A DNA stretch of 64,000 nt from Mycolicibacterium sp. CBMA 234. Lineage in GTDB: Bacteria > Actinomycetota > Actinomycetes > Mycobacteriales > Mycobacteriaceae. Both the position numbers and the translations under genes were made by a program. This document shows, piece by piece, positions 19,549-27,650 of the stretch (position 1 is its first letter; each line of letters starts with the position of its first letter). The DNA is taken from NCBI RefSeq assembly GCF_009729415.1, contig NZ_MPKW01000019.1, positions 16,073 to 80,072 on the forward strand. Direction: 5' to 3'. The notes beneath the pieces are model-generated. The model saw nothing but the letters and a program-made list of their open reading frames with translations. It ran no database searches and had not been told where the DNA came from.

Positions 19549-20175
19549 TCAAGGCTGACCCGGCTTGAGCTTCACGAAGAGGGCTTCGGTGTCGGCGAGC
19601 ACGGTGTCACCGTCCAGCAGGGCCCCGGTGAGGAAGATCTTGCGGCCCTCGACGCGCTCCAGAGTCGCAGTGGCCTGGAGGTCACGCTCGACCGGAACGA
19701 TCTGCCGGTAGTTGATGTGCAGGTAGGCGGTGCGCTGAAACGGACTCTTGGTGAGCCGGTAGGCGGCCTGCCCCAGCAGCGAGTCGAAGAACAATCCGAT
19801 GGCCCCGCCGTGCGCGGCACCGTTGCGGCCCAGATGGAAGCGCCGGAACCGGACCGAGCCGGCGATCCGGCCGTCGTCGGTGACCTGGACATCAGCGGGC
19901 ACGTTGAGGACGCCGCCGCGATTGGGCAGGTCCAGGCGGCGGCCGGACGGTGAGTGCCACTCATCGGCGTCGAACGGCGCCAACAGGGCGTTGGCCTGTT
20001 CGATGAGGTTCGCGGCCTGGGTGATGACATCGTCGGGCGCGTCGACGCCGCGTGCCAGGTCGCTGACGGTGCGGACGGACTCGACGAACCGCCCGTAGTC
20101 CGGGCCGCCTTTGGTGGTGGGTTTGGGCGGATTGAAACCGCCACCCTCGTGCACGGTCTCAGTCTCAGGCTCCAC
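19549..20175 (-). CDS. PaaI/hotdog-fold thioesterase-like protein
   Basis: The 208-residue protein has an N-terminal helical part and a C-terminal hotdog domain with FHLGRNGAAHGGAIGLFFDSLLG, the usual HGG-x12-D thioesterase pattern, and YLHINYRQIVPVERDL. It is expected to hydrolyse an acyl-CoA or related thioester; no substrate can be read. GTG at 20175 is preceded by an AATCAGG-type ribosome site. It marks the start of the accessory stretch after thrS. Confidence 0.78.
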   Translation of the reverse strand: MEPETETVHEGGGFNPPKPTTKGGPDYGRFVESVRTVSDLARGVDAPDDVITQAANLIEQANALLAPFDADEWHSPSGRRLDLPNRGGVLNVPADVQVTDDGRIAGSVRFRRFHLGRNGAAHGGAIGLFFDSLLGQAAYRLTKSPFQRTAYLHINYRQIVPVERDLQATATLERVEGRKIFLTGALLDGDTVLADTEALFVKLKPGQP

Positions 20176-20315
20176 CTGATTCTCATATCACGGCGCCTCC
20201 GCAAGCTGTGAAAACGCATACGGATTCGGTGCCCGGGCTGCCGGCACCCCGAGTCGCAATCAGAATCGGCCGTGACCGCCCATGATCGCCACCCCACAAG
20301 CGAAGGACCATCACC

Positions 20316-20735
20316 ATGCAATGGACGAACCACTGGCACCGTCACCCCGCTGTGCGTACCGGTGACCGCCTGACTCTCGGTGAGCGCGCCGCCGACGCCA
20401 TGCGCAACGGCATGGGGTCGTGGCCGTTCGTTTTCGCGTTCATCGGGTTCATGGCGATCTGGGCCGTGGCCAACAGCATCTTCTATCTCGGCGGGTCCGC
20501 CGACGGCCAGCACGGGTTCGACCCGTACCCGTACATCCTGCTGAACCTGGCACTGTCGATGGTCGCCGGCCTGCAGGGCGCGATCCTGCTGATCGCGGCC
20601 AAACGGTCGGACCAGATCAGCTCCGAGGTGTCGCTGCACACCTACGAGAACACCACCCAGCTGACCGAGTTGCTGGCCAAAGTCGACGAGCTGACCCGCG
20701 AGATTCACCAGCACATCTGCGAGCCCATCGAGTAA
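20316..20735 (+). CDS. DUF1003 family membrane protein
   Basis: The 139-residue protein has a basic N-terminal segment with RTGDRLTLGERAAD, two membrane helices (WPFVFAFIGFMAIWAVANSIF and a second from YILLNLALSMVAG), and a charged coiled tail. DUF1003 proteins lack an assigned function. An in-frame RBS-like AAGGACCATCACC lies ahead of the ATG. It is 20 bases upstream of the DUF1990 gene and likely co-transcribed. Confidence 0.87.
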   Translation: MQWTNHWHRHPAVRTGDRLTLGERAADAMRNGMGSWPFVFAFIGFMAIWAVANSIFYLGGSADGQHGFDPYPYILLNLALSMVAGLQGAILLIAAKRSDQISSEVSLHTYENTTQLTELLAKVDELTREIHQHICEPIE

Positions 20736-20755
20736 CGAGCTGGCACAGTGGCCTC

Positions 20756-21256
20756 ATGAGGCTGAGCGATCTTGCCGACCTGACGTTCACCTACCCCGAC
20801 GTCGGGGCCACTGCCGGGACGCTGCCGGCGGCCGGCTATCACCATGTGCAGGCCGCGGCCCAGATCGGTTCGGGCCGAACACGTTTCGACACCGCAGCCG
20901 ACGCAGTACTGCGCTGGGGCATGCAGCGCGGGGTCGGCATGCGGGTGGAGGCGACCACCGTGACCGCGGCTGCCGGGACCGACCTCCTCGGCCGGCTCGG
21001 ACCCGTGCAGGTGCCCTGCCGCGTGGTCTACGTCGTCGATGAACCGGACCGACGCGGCTTCGCGTACGGCACGCTGCCCGGCCATCCGGAGTCCGGCGAG
21101 GAGCTGTTCTGCGTCCGCTACGACCCAGCCACCGATGCTGTGTACGCCGAGATCAGCGCGTTCTCGCGGCCGGCACTCTGGTGGAGCCGACTCGGCGCGC
21201 CGGTCGCGCGGGTGGCGCAACGGGTGATCAGCCGACGCTATTTGCACGCGGTCTGA
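20756..21256 (+). CDS. DUF1990 family protein
   Basis: A 166-residue soluble protein matching DUF1990: FTYPDVGATAG near the start, A.AVLRWGMQRGVGMRV, YVVDEPDRRGFAYGTLPGHPESGEE, and ISAFSRPALWWSRL. The fold is START/SRPBCC-like with no known ligand. I chose the ATG at 20756; the longer reading back to 20420 is a shadow of the DUF1003 gene. Confidence 0.87.
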   Translation: MRLSDLADLTFTYPDVGATAGTLPAAGYHHVQAAAQIGSGRTRFDTAADAVLRWGMQRGVGMRVEATTVTAAAGTDLLGRLGPVQVPCRVVYVVDEPDRRGFAYGTLPGHPESGEELFCVRYDPATDAVYAEISAFSRPALWWSRLGAPVARVAQRVISRRYLHAV

Positions 21257-21285
21257 GCGATTCGCCGGGAACCGGTGTCACTGTT

Positions 21286-21325
21286 CAGTTATCAAGGTGC
21301 GCAAAGCAGTTATCAAGGTGCGCAA
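21286..21325. repeat. Two tandem copies of a 19-base motif, period 21
   Basis: CAGTTATCAAGGTGCGCAA occurs at 21286-21304 and again at 21307-21325, separated by AG. The 21-base period places both copies on the same face of the helix. It lies between the convergent DUF1990 and HNH genes, five bases beyond the HNH stop. Confidence 0.85.
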
Positions 21326-21329
21326 CGTA

Positions 21330-22571
21330 TTACGCGGCGACGCTGTCCAACCGCATGGTGCGGCGGTTGTAGGCCGGGATAGGTCGACGCTGACGGTCGA
21401 CGCTGGCTGGTGGGATCAGCCATGGGTGTTTGTCTAGGCCCATGACGACGTCCCAGCCGTCGTGATGGATGTTGGCGTGACACGCCGGGCACAGCAGGCA
21501 GCCGTTGCTCACGCTGGTTTCTCCGTCGTGGGTCCAGTGCACGATGTGATGGGCATGGGTGCGCCCGGGAGGCGCCCCGCATTTGATGCAGCCCCCGTCG
21601 CGCAGGTACAGGGCTTTGCGTAGATGGGCGGGGAACAGGCGTTTATCTCGTCCCATGTCCAGGGGCACCTGCTCGCCATCGACAATCACTGTCGTGACCG
21701 TGGTGTCGCAGGTCAGCCGGTCCAGGGTCATGGCAGTGATCGACCCCATGAACTCCAACTCGGCCAAGTCCGGTGTGTCCGCGGGCACCGTCACCAGCAA
21801 CTGGGTGCGCGGCGCCGACGCGACATCCCCGCCGCGGGCCGCGATATCCAACACCGCCTCCAGAGCGTCGGCCCGCCGCCGCCCGGCAGTGCGGGCATCC
21901 GGAGTGCCATCGGGCTCGGGCCGCGGCGCGGACAGCTCTTCCATGGCGGCGATGTATTTGGCGCCGACTTCGGCATCCAAATCCGCCCGCACCTGCACGC
22001 GCCCGTCGCTGGTCACGCGGTGATCGACGGTGTTGATCGACCGGTCCTCCGCGGCGGGCAGCCCGCCCTCAGCGGCGGCGGCCCGGTTCCCCAACCGGCG
22101 GGCACGGTCTGCGATCTCGGCCGGGGTGGCCCCGGAGAAGAATTGGCCCAACAGATCGGCCACCTGCGTAAACCGGGCCTGCTCGTCGACGGGTTCGGGT
22201 GCGCGGGCGGCAATGTGATTGATGCCCTTGACGATTGCGTCGACATGCTCAGCCGAGATCGCCCCATCGCCAGCGTGGGCGGCCACTGTCGGCAACAACG
22301 GCAATACCGCACCAACCCGCACCAACCGCTCCGCCACACCGGGCGCACACCCCAACGAGATCAACAACTCCCGCAGCGTGCGACCCTGCGCTGTCGCCAC
22401 TCCCAGCGCATCCAAGGCGCCGGCCACCGTCGACGCCAGGTAATCGACCACATTGCGCAGCACCAGCAGCACTCGCACCACCTCCAGCGCGTCATCCCCG
22501 GTGATGCCGCTGGGGATGCGCAGGTCACAGACGCGATCACGAAGAGTGCCGAGATCCGAGGCGATACTCAT
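21330..22571 (-). CDS. DUF222 / 13E12-repeat protein with C-terminal HNH nuclease domain
   Basis: The 413-residue protein has the helical DUF222 domain (about 1-300) followed by an HNH nuclease motif: CIKCGAPPGRTHAHHIVHW, then NGCLLCPACHANIHHDGW. Mycobacterial 13E12 family members are multi-copy and several are SOS-induced; the molecular role is not settled. A perfect LexA palindrome lies 13-28 bases upstream and a TAGAAT -10 hexamer six bases ahead of the ATG, so the mRNA is probably leaderless and DNA-damage controlled. Confidence 0.9.
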   Translation of the reverse strand: MSIASDLGTLRDRVCDLRIPSGITGDDALEVVRVLLVLRNVVDYLASTVAGALDALGVATAQGRTLRELLISLGCAPGVAERLVRVGAVLPLLPTVAAHAGDGAISAEHVDAIVKGINHIAARAPEPVDEQARFTQVADLLGQFFSGATPAEIADRARRLGNRAAAAEGGLPAAEDRSINTVDHRVTSDGRVQVRADLDAEVGAKYIAAMEELSAPRPEPDGTPDARTAGRRRADALEAVLDIAARGGDVASAPRTQLLVTVPADTPDLAELEFMGSITAMTLDRLTCDTTVTTVIVDGEQVPLDMGRDKRLFPAHLRKALYLRDGGCIKCGAPPGRTHAHHIVHWTHDGETSVSNGCLLCPACHANIHHDGWDVVMGLDKHPWLIPPASVDRQRRPIPAYNRRTMRLDSVAA

Positions 22572-22577
22572 GTGCTC

Positions 22578-22599
22578 ATTCTATCGAACATATGTTCGA
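22578..22599 (-). promoter_or_regulatory. Perfect SOS box plus -10 element for the DUF222-HNH gene
   Basis: TCGAACATATGTTCGA at 22584-22599 is an exact match to the mycobacterial LexA palindrome. On the minus strand it is followed without a gap by TAGAAT (22583-22578) and then, after six bases, by the ATG at 22571, so LexA would sit directly against the -10 element of a leaderless promoter. Confidence 0.88.
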
Positions 22600-22666
22600 A
22601 CGACAAGGGTTCTACTGCTTCGATGTTTCCGGCAGGCAGCGATTGTGGATGGATCGGCTTCCGCGG

Positions 22667-22849
22667 ATGAATCAAAGTCCCGATGACGCGGTGATGGTCG
22701 AATTCGATTTGCCCGGAACGAATCTCGGCGAGATCGACGGTTTGCCGCCGACCGGCGAGGCCTTCGCCAGCGCCGGCCAGATCACCCACGAGCGCGGGGA
22801 GCTGCTGGCGCTGGCCGGCCGGCTGGGTGACGCCGACCAGACGGCGTAA
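22667..22849 (+). pseudogene. Possible remnant of a SnoaL-like / ester cyclase gene
   Basis: The reading frame gives about 60 residues containing VEFDLPGTNLGEIDGLPPTGEAF and a last part ELLALAGRLGD. This resembles the C-terminal half of SnoaL-like proteins (F.GTHTGE..G.PPTG followed by LLRQLG). The first half of the domain is absent, and the frame before the ATG at 22667 has no similarity, so I read it as a truncated relic. It could also be a real short gene. Confidence 0.35.
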
Positions 22850-22922
22850 CCGCGTTCCGCCCAACGCCACTGACCACGTGTTGTAGCTTTCACACGACAC
22901 TGACACGGCCAAGGAGTGCTGG

Positions 22923-24701
22923 GTGGAGCCGACACGATTCGGGCACTACGAGTTGCGCGAACTGATAGGCCGCGGCGGCATGGGCGAGGTGTACGTCGCC
23001 TATGACACCAACACCCAGCGCACCATTGCGCTCAAGGTGCTGCCGCCGCACCTCGCCAAGGACCCGGTCTTCCAGGAACGGTTCAAGCGCGAATCCCAGG
23101 CCGCCGCGGGTCTCAACGAGCCACACATCGTCCCCATCCACGGCTACGGCGAGATCGACAACCAGCTGTACCTGGACATGCGCCTCATCGAGGGCCGCAC
23201 GCTCGCCGAAATCCTGGCCGACACCGAGAAACGCCCCAGCCCCGAGTTCTCGGTCGGGATCATCGAGCAGATCGCCGCGGCCCTCGACGCCGCGCACGAG
23301 ACCGGGCTGATCCACCGCGACATCAAGCCGTCCAACATCCTGGTGACCGATCACGACTTCGCGTACCTGATCGACTTCGGTCTGGCCCGGACTGCCGGCG
23401 AGCACGGGTTGACCACGGCCGGAAGCACATTGGGCACGCTCGCGTACATGGCTCCGGAGCGGTTCGAGGGCGGCCAGGCCGACCCGCGCTCGGACATCTA
23501 CGCACTGACCTGCGTGCTGTACGAATGTCTGACCGGCCGGCGCCCGTATCCCGCTGACAGCCTTGAGCATCAGATCGCCGGGCACGTCAGCGCTCCCCCA
23601 CCGAAGCCGTCGGACGTGGACCGCCGGCTCGCCGCGTTCGACGACGTCATCGCCATGGGCATGGCCAAGAAGCCCGGCAAGCGCTACCAGCACGCCCGCG
23701 AACTCGCGGCGGGCGCCCGCGCCGCGCTGAGCCTGCCGGTGCGGGCGGCCTCCCGGCCAGGGCCGGGGTCTCGGTCAGGATCGGGACGCCACGCGGTGCA
23801 GACCCCCGAACCGAAGCGCCGGTCGCGGCGCATCGCGGTGATCGCGCTGGTCGCGGTGATCGTGCTGGCCGCCGGAGCCGCCACGACGTGGCTCTACTGG
23901 TCCCGCCAGTACCAAGTCGGACCGAGCGGCTCCGTCCCGTCGATCGCCGCGAAGCTGCCCGCCGACATCAGGGATTCGGGCAAGTTGATCATCGGCGTGA
24001 ACATCCCTTATGCGCCAAACGAATTCAAGGGGCCCGACGGCAAGTTCACCGGCTTCGACGTCGACCTGATCACGGCGGTGAGTCGGGTCCTCGGGCTGGA
24101 GCCGGAGTTCCGGGAGATCGGCATTTCCAAGATCGTCTCGTCGGTGCAGGACGGCACCATCTCGGTTGGCGCGTCGTCGACCACCGACACCAAACTCCGG
24201 GAGAAGTCGGCCGACTTCGTCACGTACTTCAAGGCCGGCGTGCTGTGGGCGCGCCGGACCGGGTCCTCGGTGGACCCCAATGCCGCGTGCGGACTGCGCG
24301 TCGGCGTCCATCGGGGCTCCGTCGAGGAGACCGACCATCTGCCGGCCCGTAGCGCAGCGTGCGTGGCGGCCGGGGTGGCGCCCATCGAGATCGTCCCCAT
24401 CGCCGGCCAGAACGGTGTCACCGCGGCCCTGCTGGCCGGCACGCTCGACGCGATGGCGGCCGACTCGCCCGTCACCGGGAACGCGATCAAGCTCAGCGGC
24501 GGCAAGCTGGAGGCCGCCGGCGGGATCGTCGACGCTCAGCCCTACGGCTGGCCTGTGACCAAGGGATCGTCGCTTGCCGGGGCGCTAGAGGCGGCACTGA
24601 ACCACCTGATCGACACCGGCGAATACCGGCAGATCGCCACCAAATGGGGTGTGGAGATGGGTCTCATCGACAAGCCGGTGATCAACGGCGCATTGCGGTA
24701 G
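22923..24701 (+). CDS. Transmembrane Ser/Thr kinase with extracellular solute-binding domain
   Basis: The 592-residue protein fuses three parts. Residues 1-270 are a PknB-type kinase: GRGGMGEVY glycine loop, VAP-loop lysine in IALKVLP, catalytic HRDIKPSNIL, DFGLAR and the APE motif as APERFEG. A basic Pro/Ser linker leads to a single membrane helix (about 300-322, IAVIALVAVIVLAAGAATTW). Residues from about 340 on are a bacterial solute-binding domain of the amino-acid type (SBP_bac_3): GKLIIGVNIPYAPNEF, GFDVDLITAVSRVLG, and a C-terminal lobe. The design predicts that binding of a small molecule outside controls the kinase inside. The GTG start follows AAGGAG. It converges with the PheC-like gene four bases away. 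Confidence 0.92.
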   Translation: MEPTRFGHYELRELIGRGGMGEVYVAYDTNTQRTIALKVLPPHLAKDPVFQERFKRESQAAAGLNEPHIVPIHGYGEIDNQLYLDMRLIEGRTLAEILADTEKRPSPEFSVGIIEQIAAALDAAHETGLIHRDIKPSNILVTDHDFAYLIDFGLARTAGEHGLTTAGSTLGTLAYMAPERFEGGQADPRSDIYALTCVLYECLTGRRPYPADSLEHQIAGHVSAPPPKPSDVDRRLAAFDDVIAMGMAKKPGKRYQHARELAAGARAALSLPVRAASRPGPGSRSGSGRHAVQTPEPKRRSRRIAVIALVAVIVLAAGAATTWLYWSRQYQVGPSGSVPSIAAKLPADIRDSGKLIIGVNIPYAPNEFKGPDGKFTGFDVDLITAVSRVLGLEPEFREIGISKIVSSVQDGTISVGASSTTDTKLREKSADFVTYFKAGVLWARRTGSSVDPNAACGLRVGVHRGSVEETDHLPARSAACVAAGVAPIEIVPIAGQNGVTAALLAGTLDAMAADSPVTGNAIKLSGGKLEAAGGIVDAQPYGWPVTKGSSLAGALEAALNHLIDTGEYRQIATKWGVEMGLIDKPVINGALR

Positions 24702-24705
24702 GGCG

Positions 24706-25506
24706 TTATTTCGGTCCGATGTCGGCTCCCAGCCAGTGCCGACTGACTTTCGCAAAGCTGCCATCATCGCGAATCTCGTTGAGCCACTGATTGATTCGCC
24801 GCTGCAGCGCAGTCGCATCTTTGGGCATCAGGTAGGCCTTCTGCGCGACGGTGAATGGCTGGTCGGTGGACACCCCGCACAACTGCGGATGCTGCGTGAC
24901 CTGCCAACGGATTTCGCTGCCGTCGGTGATCATCACGTCGGCCTTGCCCTCGATGACCTGATCGAAAATGGTGTTGTTGTCGGGATATTCGATGACTGTC
25001 GCGTGGTGCAGGTTGGCCCGGTCGAATTGTTCGTTGGTACCACCGGGATTGACGACGACGCGGACTCCCCCGCGGTCGATGTCAGCCAGGGACCGGTATT
25101 TCGCGGCGTCTGTGCAGCGGACGACGCCGGCCTTGCCGTCGCGCAGGTAAGGGTCGGAGAACAGCGCCTTGGCGGCCCGATCGGGAGTGACGGTGATGCC
25201 GCCCACCGCAAGGTCGCATTCGCGGCCCAGATCCGTCATCAGCGTCGGCCAGGTCGTCGAGACCAACTCGAGGTCAACGTCGAGATCGTCGGCGAAATCC
25301 TGGATCAGGTCGATGTCCATGCCGCTCCATTGACCACTGCCGTCACGGAAGGTGAACGGGCGGTAATCGCCGGTGCTACACACGGTCAACACGTGGTCTG
25401 CACCGATCCGGTCGAGCGTCGATGGCGTGGACGGCGCGCCGGTGCACGCCGCTGTCAACGCGACGACCAACGCTGAGAGCGCGCCACGGGTCGCTATCCA
25501 CTTCAT
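24706..25506 (-). CDS. Exported cyclohexadienyl dehydratase (PheC)-like solute-binding lipoprotein
   Basis: The 266-residue lipoprotein (lipobox LTAAC) has a type-3 solute-binding fold. It is closer to PheC than to a transporter subunit: TGDYRPFTFR, STTWPTLMTDL, PYLRDGKAGVVRC, NPGGTNEQFDRANL, DNNTIFDQVIEGKADVMITDGSE and HPQLCGV align block by block with what I remember of Pseudomonas PheC, and the catalytic Glu in D-x2-E is kept (DGSE). PheC converts prephenate or arogenate to phenylpyruvate or phenylalanine outside the cytoplasm. No permease or ATPase gene is adjacent. Activity is inferred from motifs. Confidence 0.82.
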   Translation of the reverse strand: MKWIATRGALSALVVALTAACTGAPSTPSTLDRIGADHVLTVCSTGDYRPFTFRDGSGQWSGMDIDLIQDFADDLDVDLELVSTTWPTLMTDLGRECDLAVGGITVTPDRAAKALFSDPYLRDGKAGVVRCTDAAKYRSLADIDRGGVRVVVNPGGTNEQFDRANLHHATVIEYPDNNTIFDQVIEGKADVMITDGSEIRWQVTQHPQLCGVSTDQPFTVAQKAYLMPKDATALQRRINQWLNEIRDDGSFAKVSRHWLGADIGPK

Positions 25507-25548
25507 TCGGCCAGGTTCTCATGCCGCCACTCGCCTACCCTGGCTGAC

Positions 25549-25995
25549 ATGCGTCGAGTTGCAGCACTGGCAGTGGCAGCCGCGCTGCTCAGTGCCTGCA
25601 GCCAGACCGTGTCAGGGCAGGCGGCGGCGCCGGCAGACCTCAAATGGCAGCGCAGCATCACCGATTCGGTGTCCAGTCTGGGCGGCACGCTCGGCACCGT
25701 CGGCGAAGCGATGACCGTGCACGACTTCGCCGCCATGTCCCGCGACTGCACGAAACTGCAAGGGACGCTGGACGATCTGAGCAAGAATCTGCCGACGCCC
25801 AAGGACGACGTCAACGCATCGTTGCAGGACAGTATCGACAACTTCCGTGCCTTCGCGCGGGTCTGCAGGACGCTGACCCCGGGGACGGCCGATGCCTCGC
25901 TCGACCAGCTCAGCAGTTATCTGGACCGCGGCGACAGCTCCATGCGAAAAGCCTTGCAGCAGATGGGGATCGAACTCCCGGCCGCGGGGCACTGA
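25549..25995 (+). CDS. Small helical lipoprotein of unknown function
   Basis: The 148-residue product has a signal peptide with lipobox LSAC (Cys17), then a mainly helical mature part with a pair of conserved-looking cysteines (SRDCTKLQ and ARVCRTL) that could form a disulfide. The pattern (C..L...L..L...LPTP.......L......F) is that of several mycobacterial lipoproteins of unknown role. It lies divergently from the PheC-like gene and upstream of ndh with a 127-base gap. Confidence 0.78.
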   Translation: MRRVAALAVAAALLSACSQTVSGQAAAPADLKWQRSITDSVSSLGGTLGTVGEAMTVHDFAAMSRDCTKLQGTLDDLSKNLPTPKDDVNASLQDSIDNFRAFARVCRTLTPGTADASLDQLSSYLDRGDSSMRKALQQMGIELPAAGH

Positions 25996-26122
25996 CGAAC
26001 TGATCCGACGGGCGCACGGCCTGAGTTCGGCTGCCCGTCACTCAGTTGCCGCACGTGACGGACAGATTGCCAGTATGTTTGCCCTGTCGTTCGGTCCTCA
26101 CGGTTACGCCCGAAGGAGCAAC

Positions 26123-27529
26123 ATGACCATCGCGTCCCAGCGTCATCGAGTCGTCGTTATCGGATCGGGGTTCGGTGGCCTCCAGGCCGCCAAGGCCCTC
26201 AAGAGAGCCGACGTCGACATCACCCTGATTTCGCGCACGACGACGCACCTGTTCCAGCCGCTGCTGTACCAAGTCGCCACCGGCATCCTGTCGGAAGGCG
26301 AGATCGCGCCGACGACACGGCTGGTGCTGCGCAAGCAGCAGAACGTCACGGTCCGCCTCGGCGAGGTGGAAAGCATTGACCTGAAAGCCAAAACGGTCAC
26401 CTCCAAGCTCATGGCCCAGGAGACCGTCACGCCGTTCGACAGCCTGATCGTGGCCGCGGGCGCCCAGCAGTCGTACTTCGGCAACGACCACTTTGCGACG
26501 TTCGCGCCGGGCATGAAGACCATCGACGACGCCCTCGAGCTGCGCGGCCGCATCCTGGGTGCCTTCGAGGCCGCCGAGGTGGTCACCGACCCCGCGGAGC
26601 GGGAACGCCGCCTGACGTTCGTCGTCGTCGGCGCCGGCCCCACCGGTGTCGAGCTGGCCGGGCAGATCGCGGAGCTAGCAGAACGCACCCTCGCCGGTGC
26701 GTACCGCAGCATCCAGCCGCAGGACTGTCGCGTGATCCTGCTGGACGCATCCCCCGCAGTGCTGCCACCGATGGGCCCCAAGCTTGGCGCCAAGGCGCAG
26801 CAGCGGCTGGAGAAGCTCGGCGTCGAGATTCAGCTCAACGCCATGGTGAGCAACGTCGACTACAGGGGCATCACCGTCAAAGAGAAGGACGGCACCGAGC
26901 GCCGCATCGACTGCGCGTGCAAAGTCTGGTCGGCCGGCGTACAGGCGAGCCCGCTGGGCAAGATCATCGCCGAAGAGTCCGACGGCTCCCAGATCGACCG
27001 TGCGGGCCGCGTCGTCGTCGAACCGGACCTGACCGTCAAGGGACACCCGAACGTGTTCGTCATCGGCGACCTGATGGCGGTACCGGGCGTGCCAGGTATG
27101 GCGCAGGGCGCCATCCAGGGCGCCGCGTACGCGGCGGACATCATCAAGCGGTCCCTGGCAGGCCAGGACGACCCCGCCAACCGGGAACCGTTCAAGTACT
27201 GGGACAAGGGCAGTATGGCGACGGTATCGCGGTTCGATGCCGTCGCGCAGGTGCCGCTGCCGCTGATCAACAAGAAGATCGAGTTCGCCGGCGTGCTTGC
27301 CTGGCTGTCGTGGCTGGTGCTGCACCTGGTCTATCTGGTCGGCTACAAGAACCGCGTGACGACGCTGTTCACCTGGTTCGTCACGTTCCTGGGCCGCGGG
27401 CGCGCCCAGATGGCGATCACCAGCCAGATGATCTACGCCCGGACCTCGATGCAGCTGTTGCAGACGCAATTCAACGCGCTGCAAGCGGCCGAGGCTGCGG
27501 ACAAGGCGGAGAAAGACAAGTCCGCGTAG
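26123..27529 (+). CDS. ndh: Type II NADH dehydrogenase
   Basis: NDH-2 passes electrons from NADH to menaquinone without pumping protons. The 468-residue flavoprotein has the FAD motif VVIGSGFGGLQAAKAL, the NADH motif VVVGAGPTGVELAGQIAEL, the FAD-site motif GDLMAVPGVPGMAQGAIQGA, and a C-terminal amphipathic membrane-binding segment with LSWLVLHLVYLVGYKNRV. The ATG at 26123 has GAAGGAG ahead; longer in-frame starts run into the lipoprotein gene. Confidence 0.95.
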   Translation: MTIASQRHRVVVIGSGFGGLQAAKALKRADVDITLISRTTTHLFQPLLYQVATGILSEGEIAPTTRLVLRKQQNVTVRLGEVESIDLKAKTVTSKLMAQETVTPFDSLIVAAGAQQSYFGNDHFATFAPGMKTIDDALELRGRILGAFEAAEVVTDPAERERRLTFVVVGAGPTGVELAGQIAELAERTLAGAYRSIQPQDCRVILLDASPAVLPPMGPKLGAKAQQRLEKLGVEIQLNAMVSNVDYRGITVKEKDGTERRIDCACKVWSAGVQASPLGKIIAEESDGSQIDRAGRVVVEPDLTVKGHPNVFVIGDLMAVPGVPGMAQGAIQGAAYAADIIKRSLAGQDDPANREPFKYWDKGSMATVSRFDAVAQVPLPLINKKIEFAGVLAWLSWLVLHLVYLVGYKNRVTTLFTWFVTFLGRGRAQMAITSQMIYARTSMQLLQTQFNALQAAEAADKAEKDKSA

Positions 27530-27548
27530 CGGTTCTGCAGTGACGAGT

Positions 27549-27647
27549 ATGGAAATCCGTTGGCACGCAGGCCATACGGAACGGCTGCGGGTTCCCGAAG
27601 GTCGAGTGTTCCGGGGCGAAGATTGGGGCGGCTGGCTGCCGGACTGA
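27549..27647 (+). CDS. Possible 32-residue small protein after ndh
   Basis: A short frame starting MEIRWHAGHTERLRVPEG and ending RGEDWGGWLPD lies 19 bases after ndh. The composition is protein-like and the start could be coupled to ndh translation, but there is no clear ribosome site and no family I recognise. It may be chance. Confidence 0.25.
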   Translation: MEIRWHAGHTERLRVPEGRVFRGEDWGGWLPD

Positions 27648-27650
27648 CCG

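Noticed and set aside
19572..20714. 380-residue minus-strand frame
   Set aside because: It crosses the thioesterase gene in another frame and is antisense to DUF1003; composition is shadow-like.
24706..25506. Component of an amino-acid ABC importer
   Set aside because: No permease or ATPase genes nearby, and the motifs follow PheC rather than GlnH-type proteins; a transporter role is not excluded.
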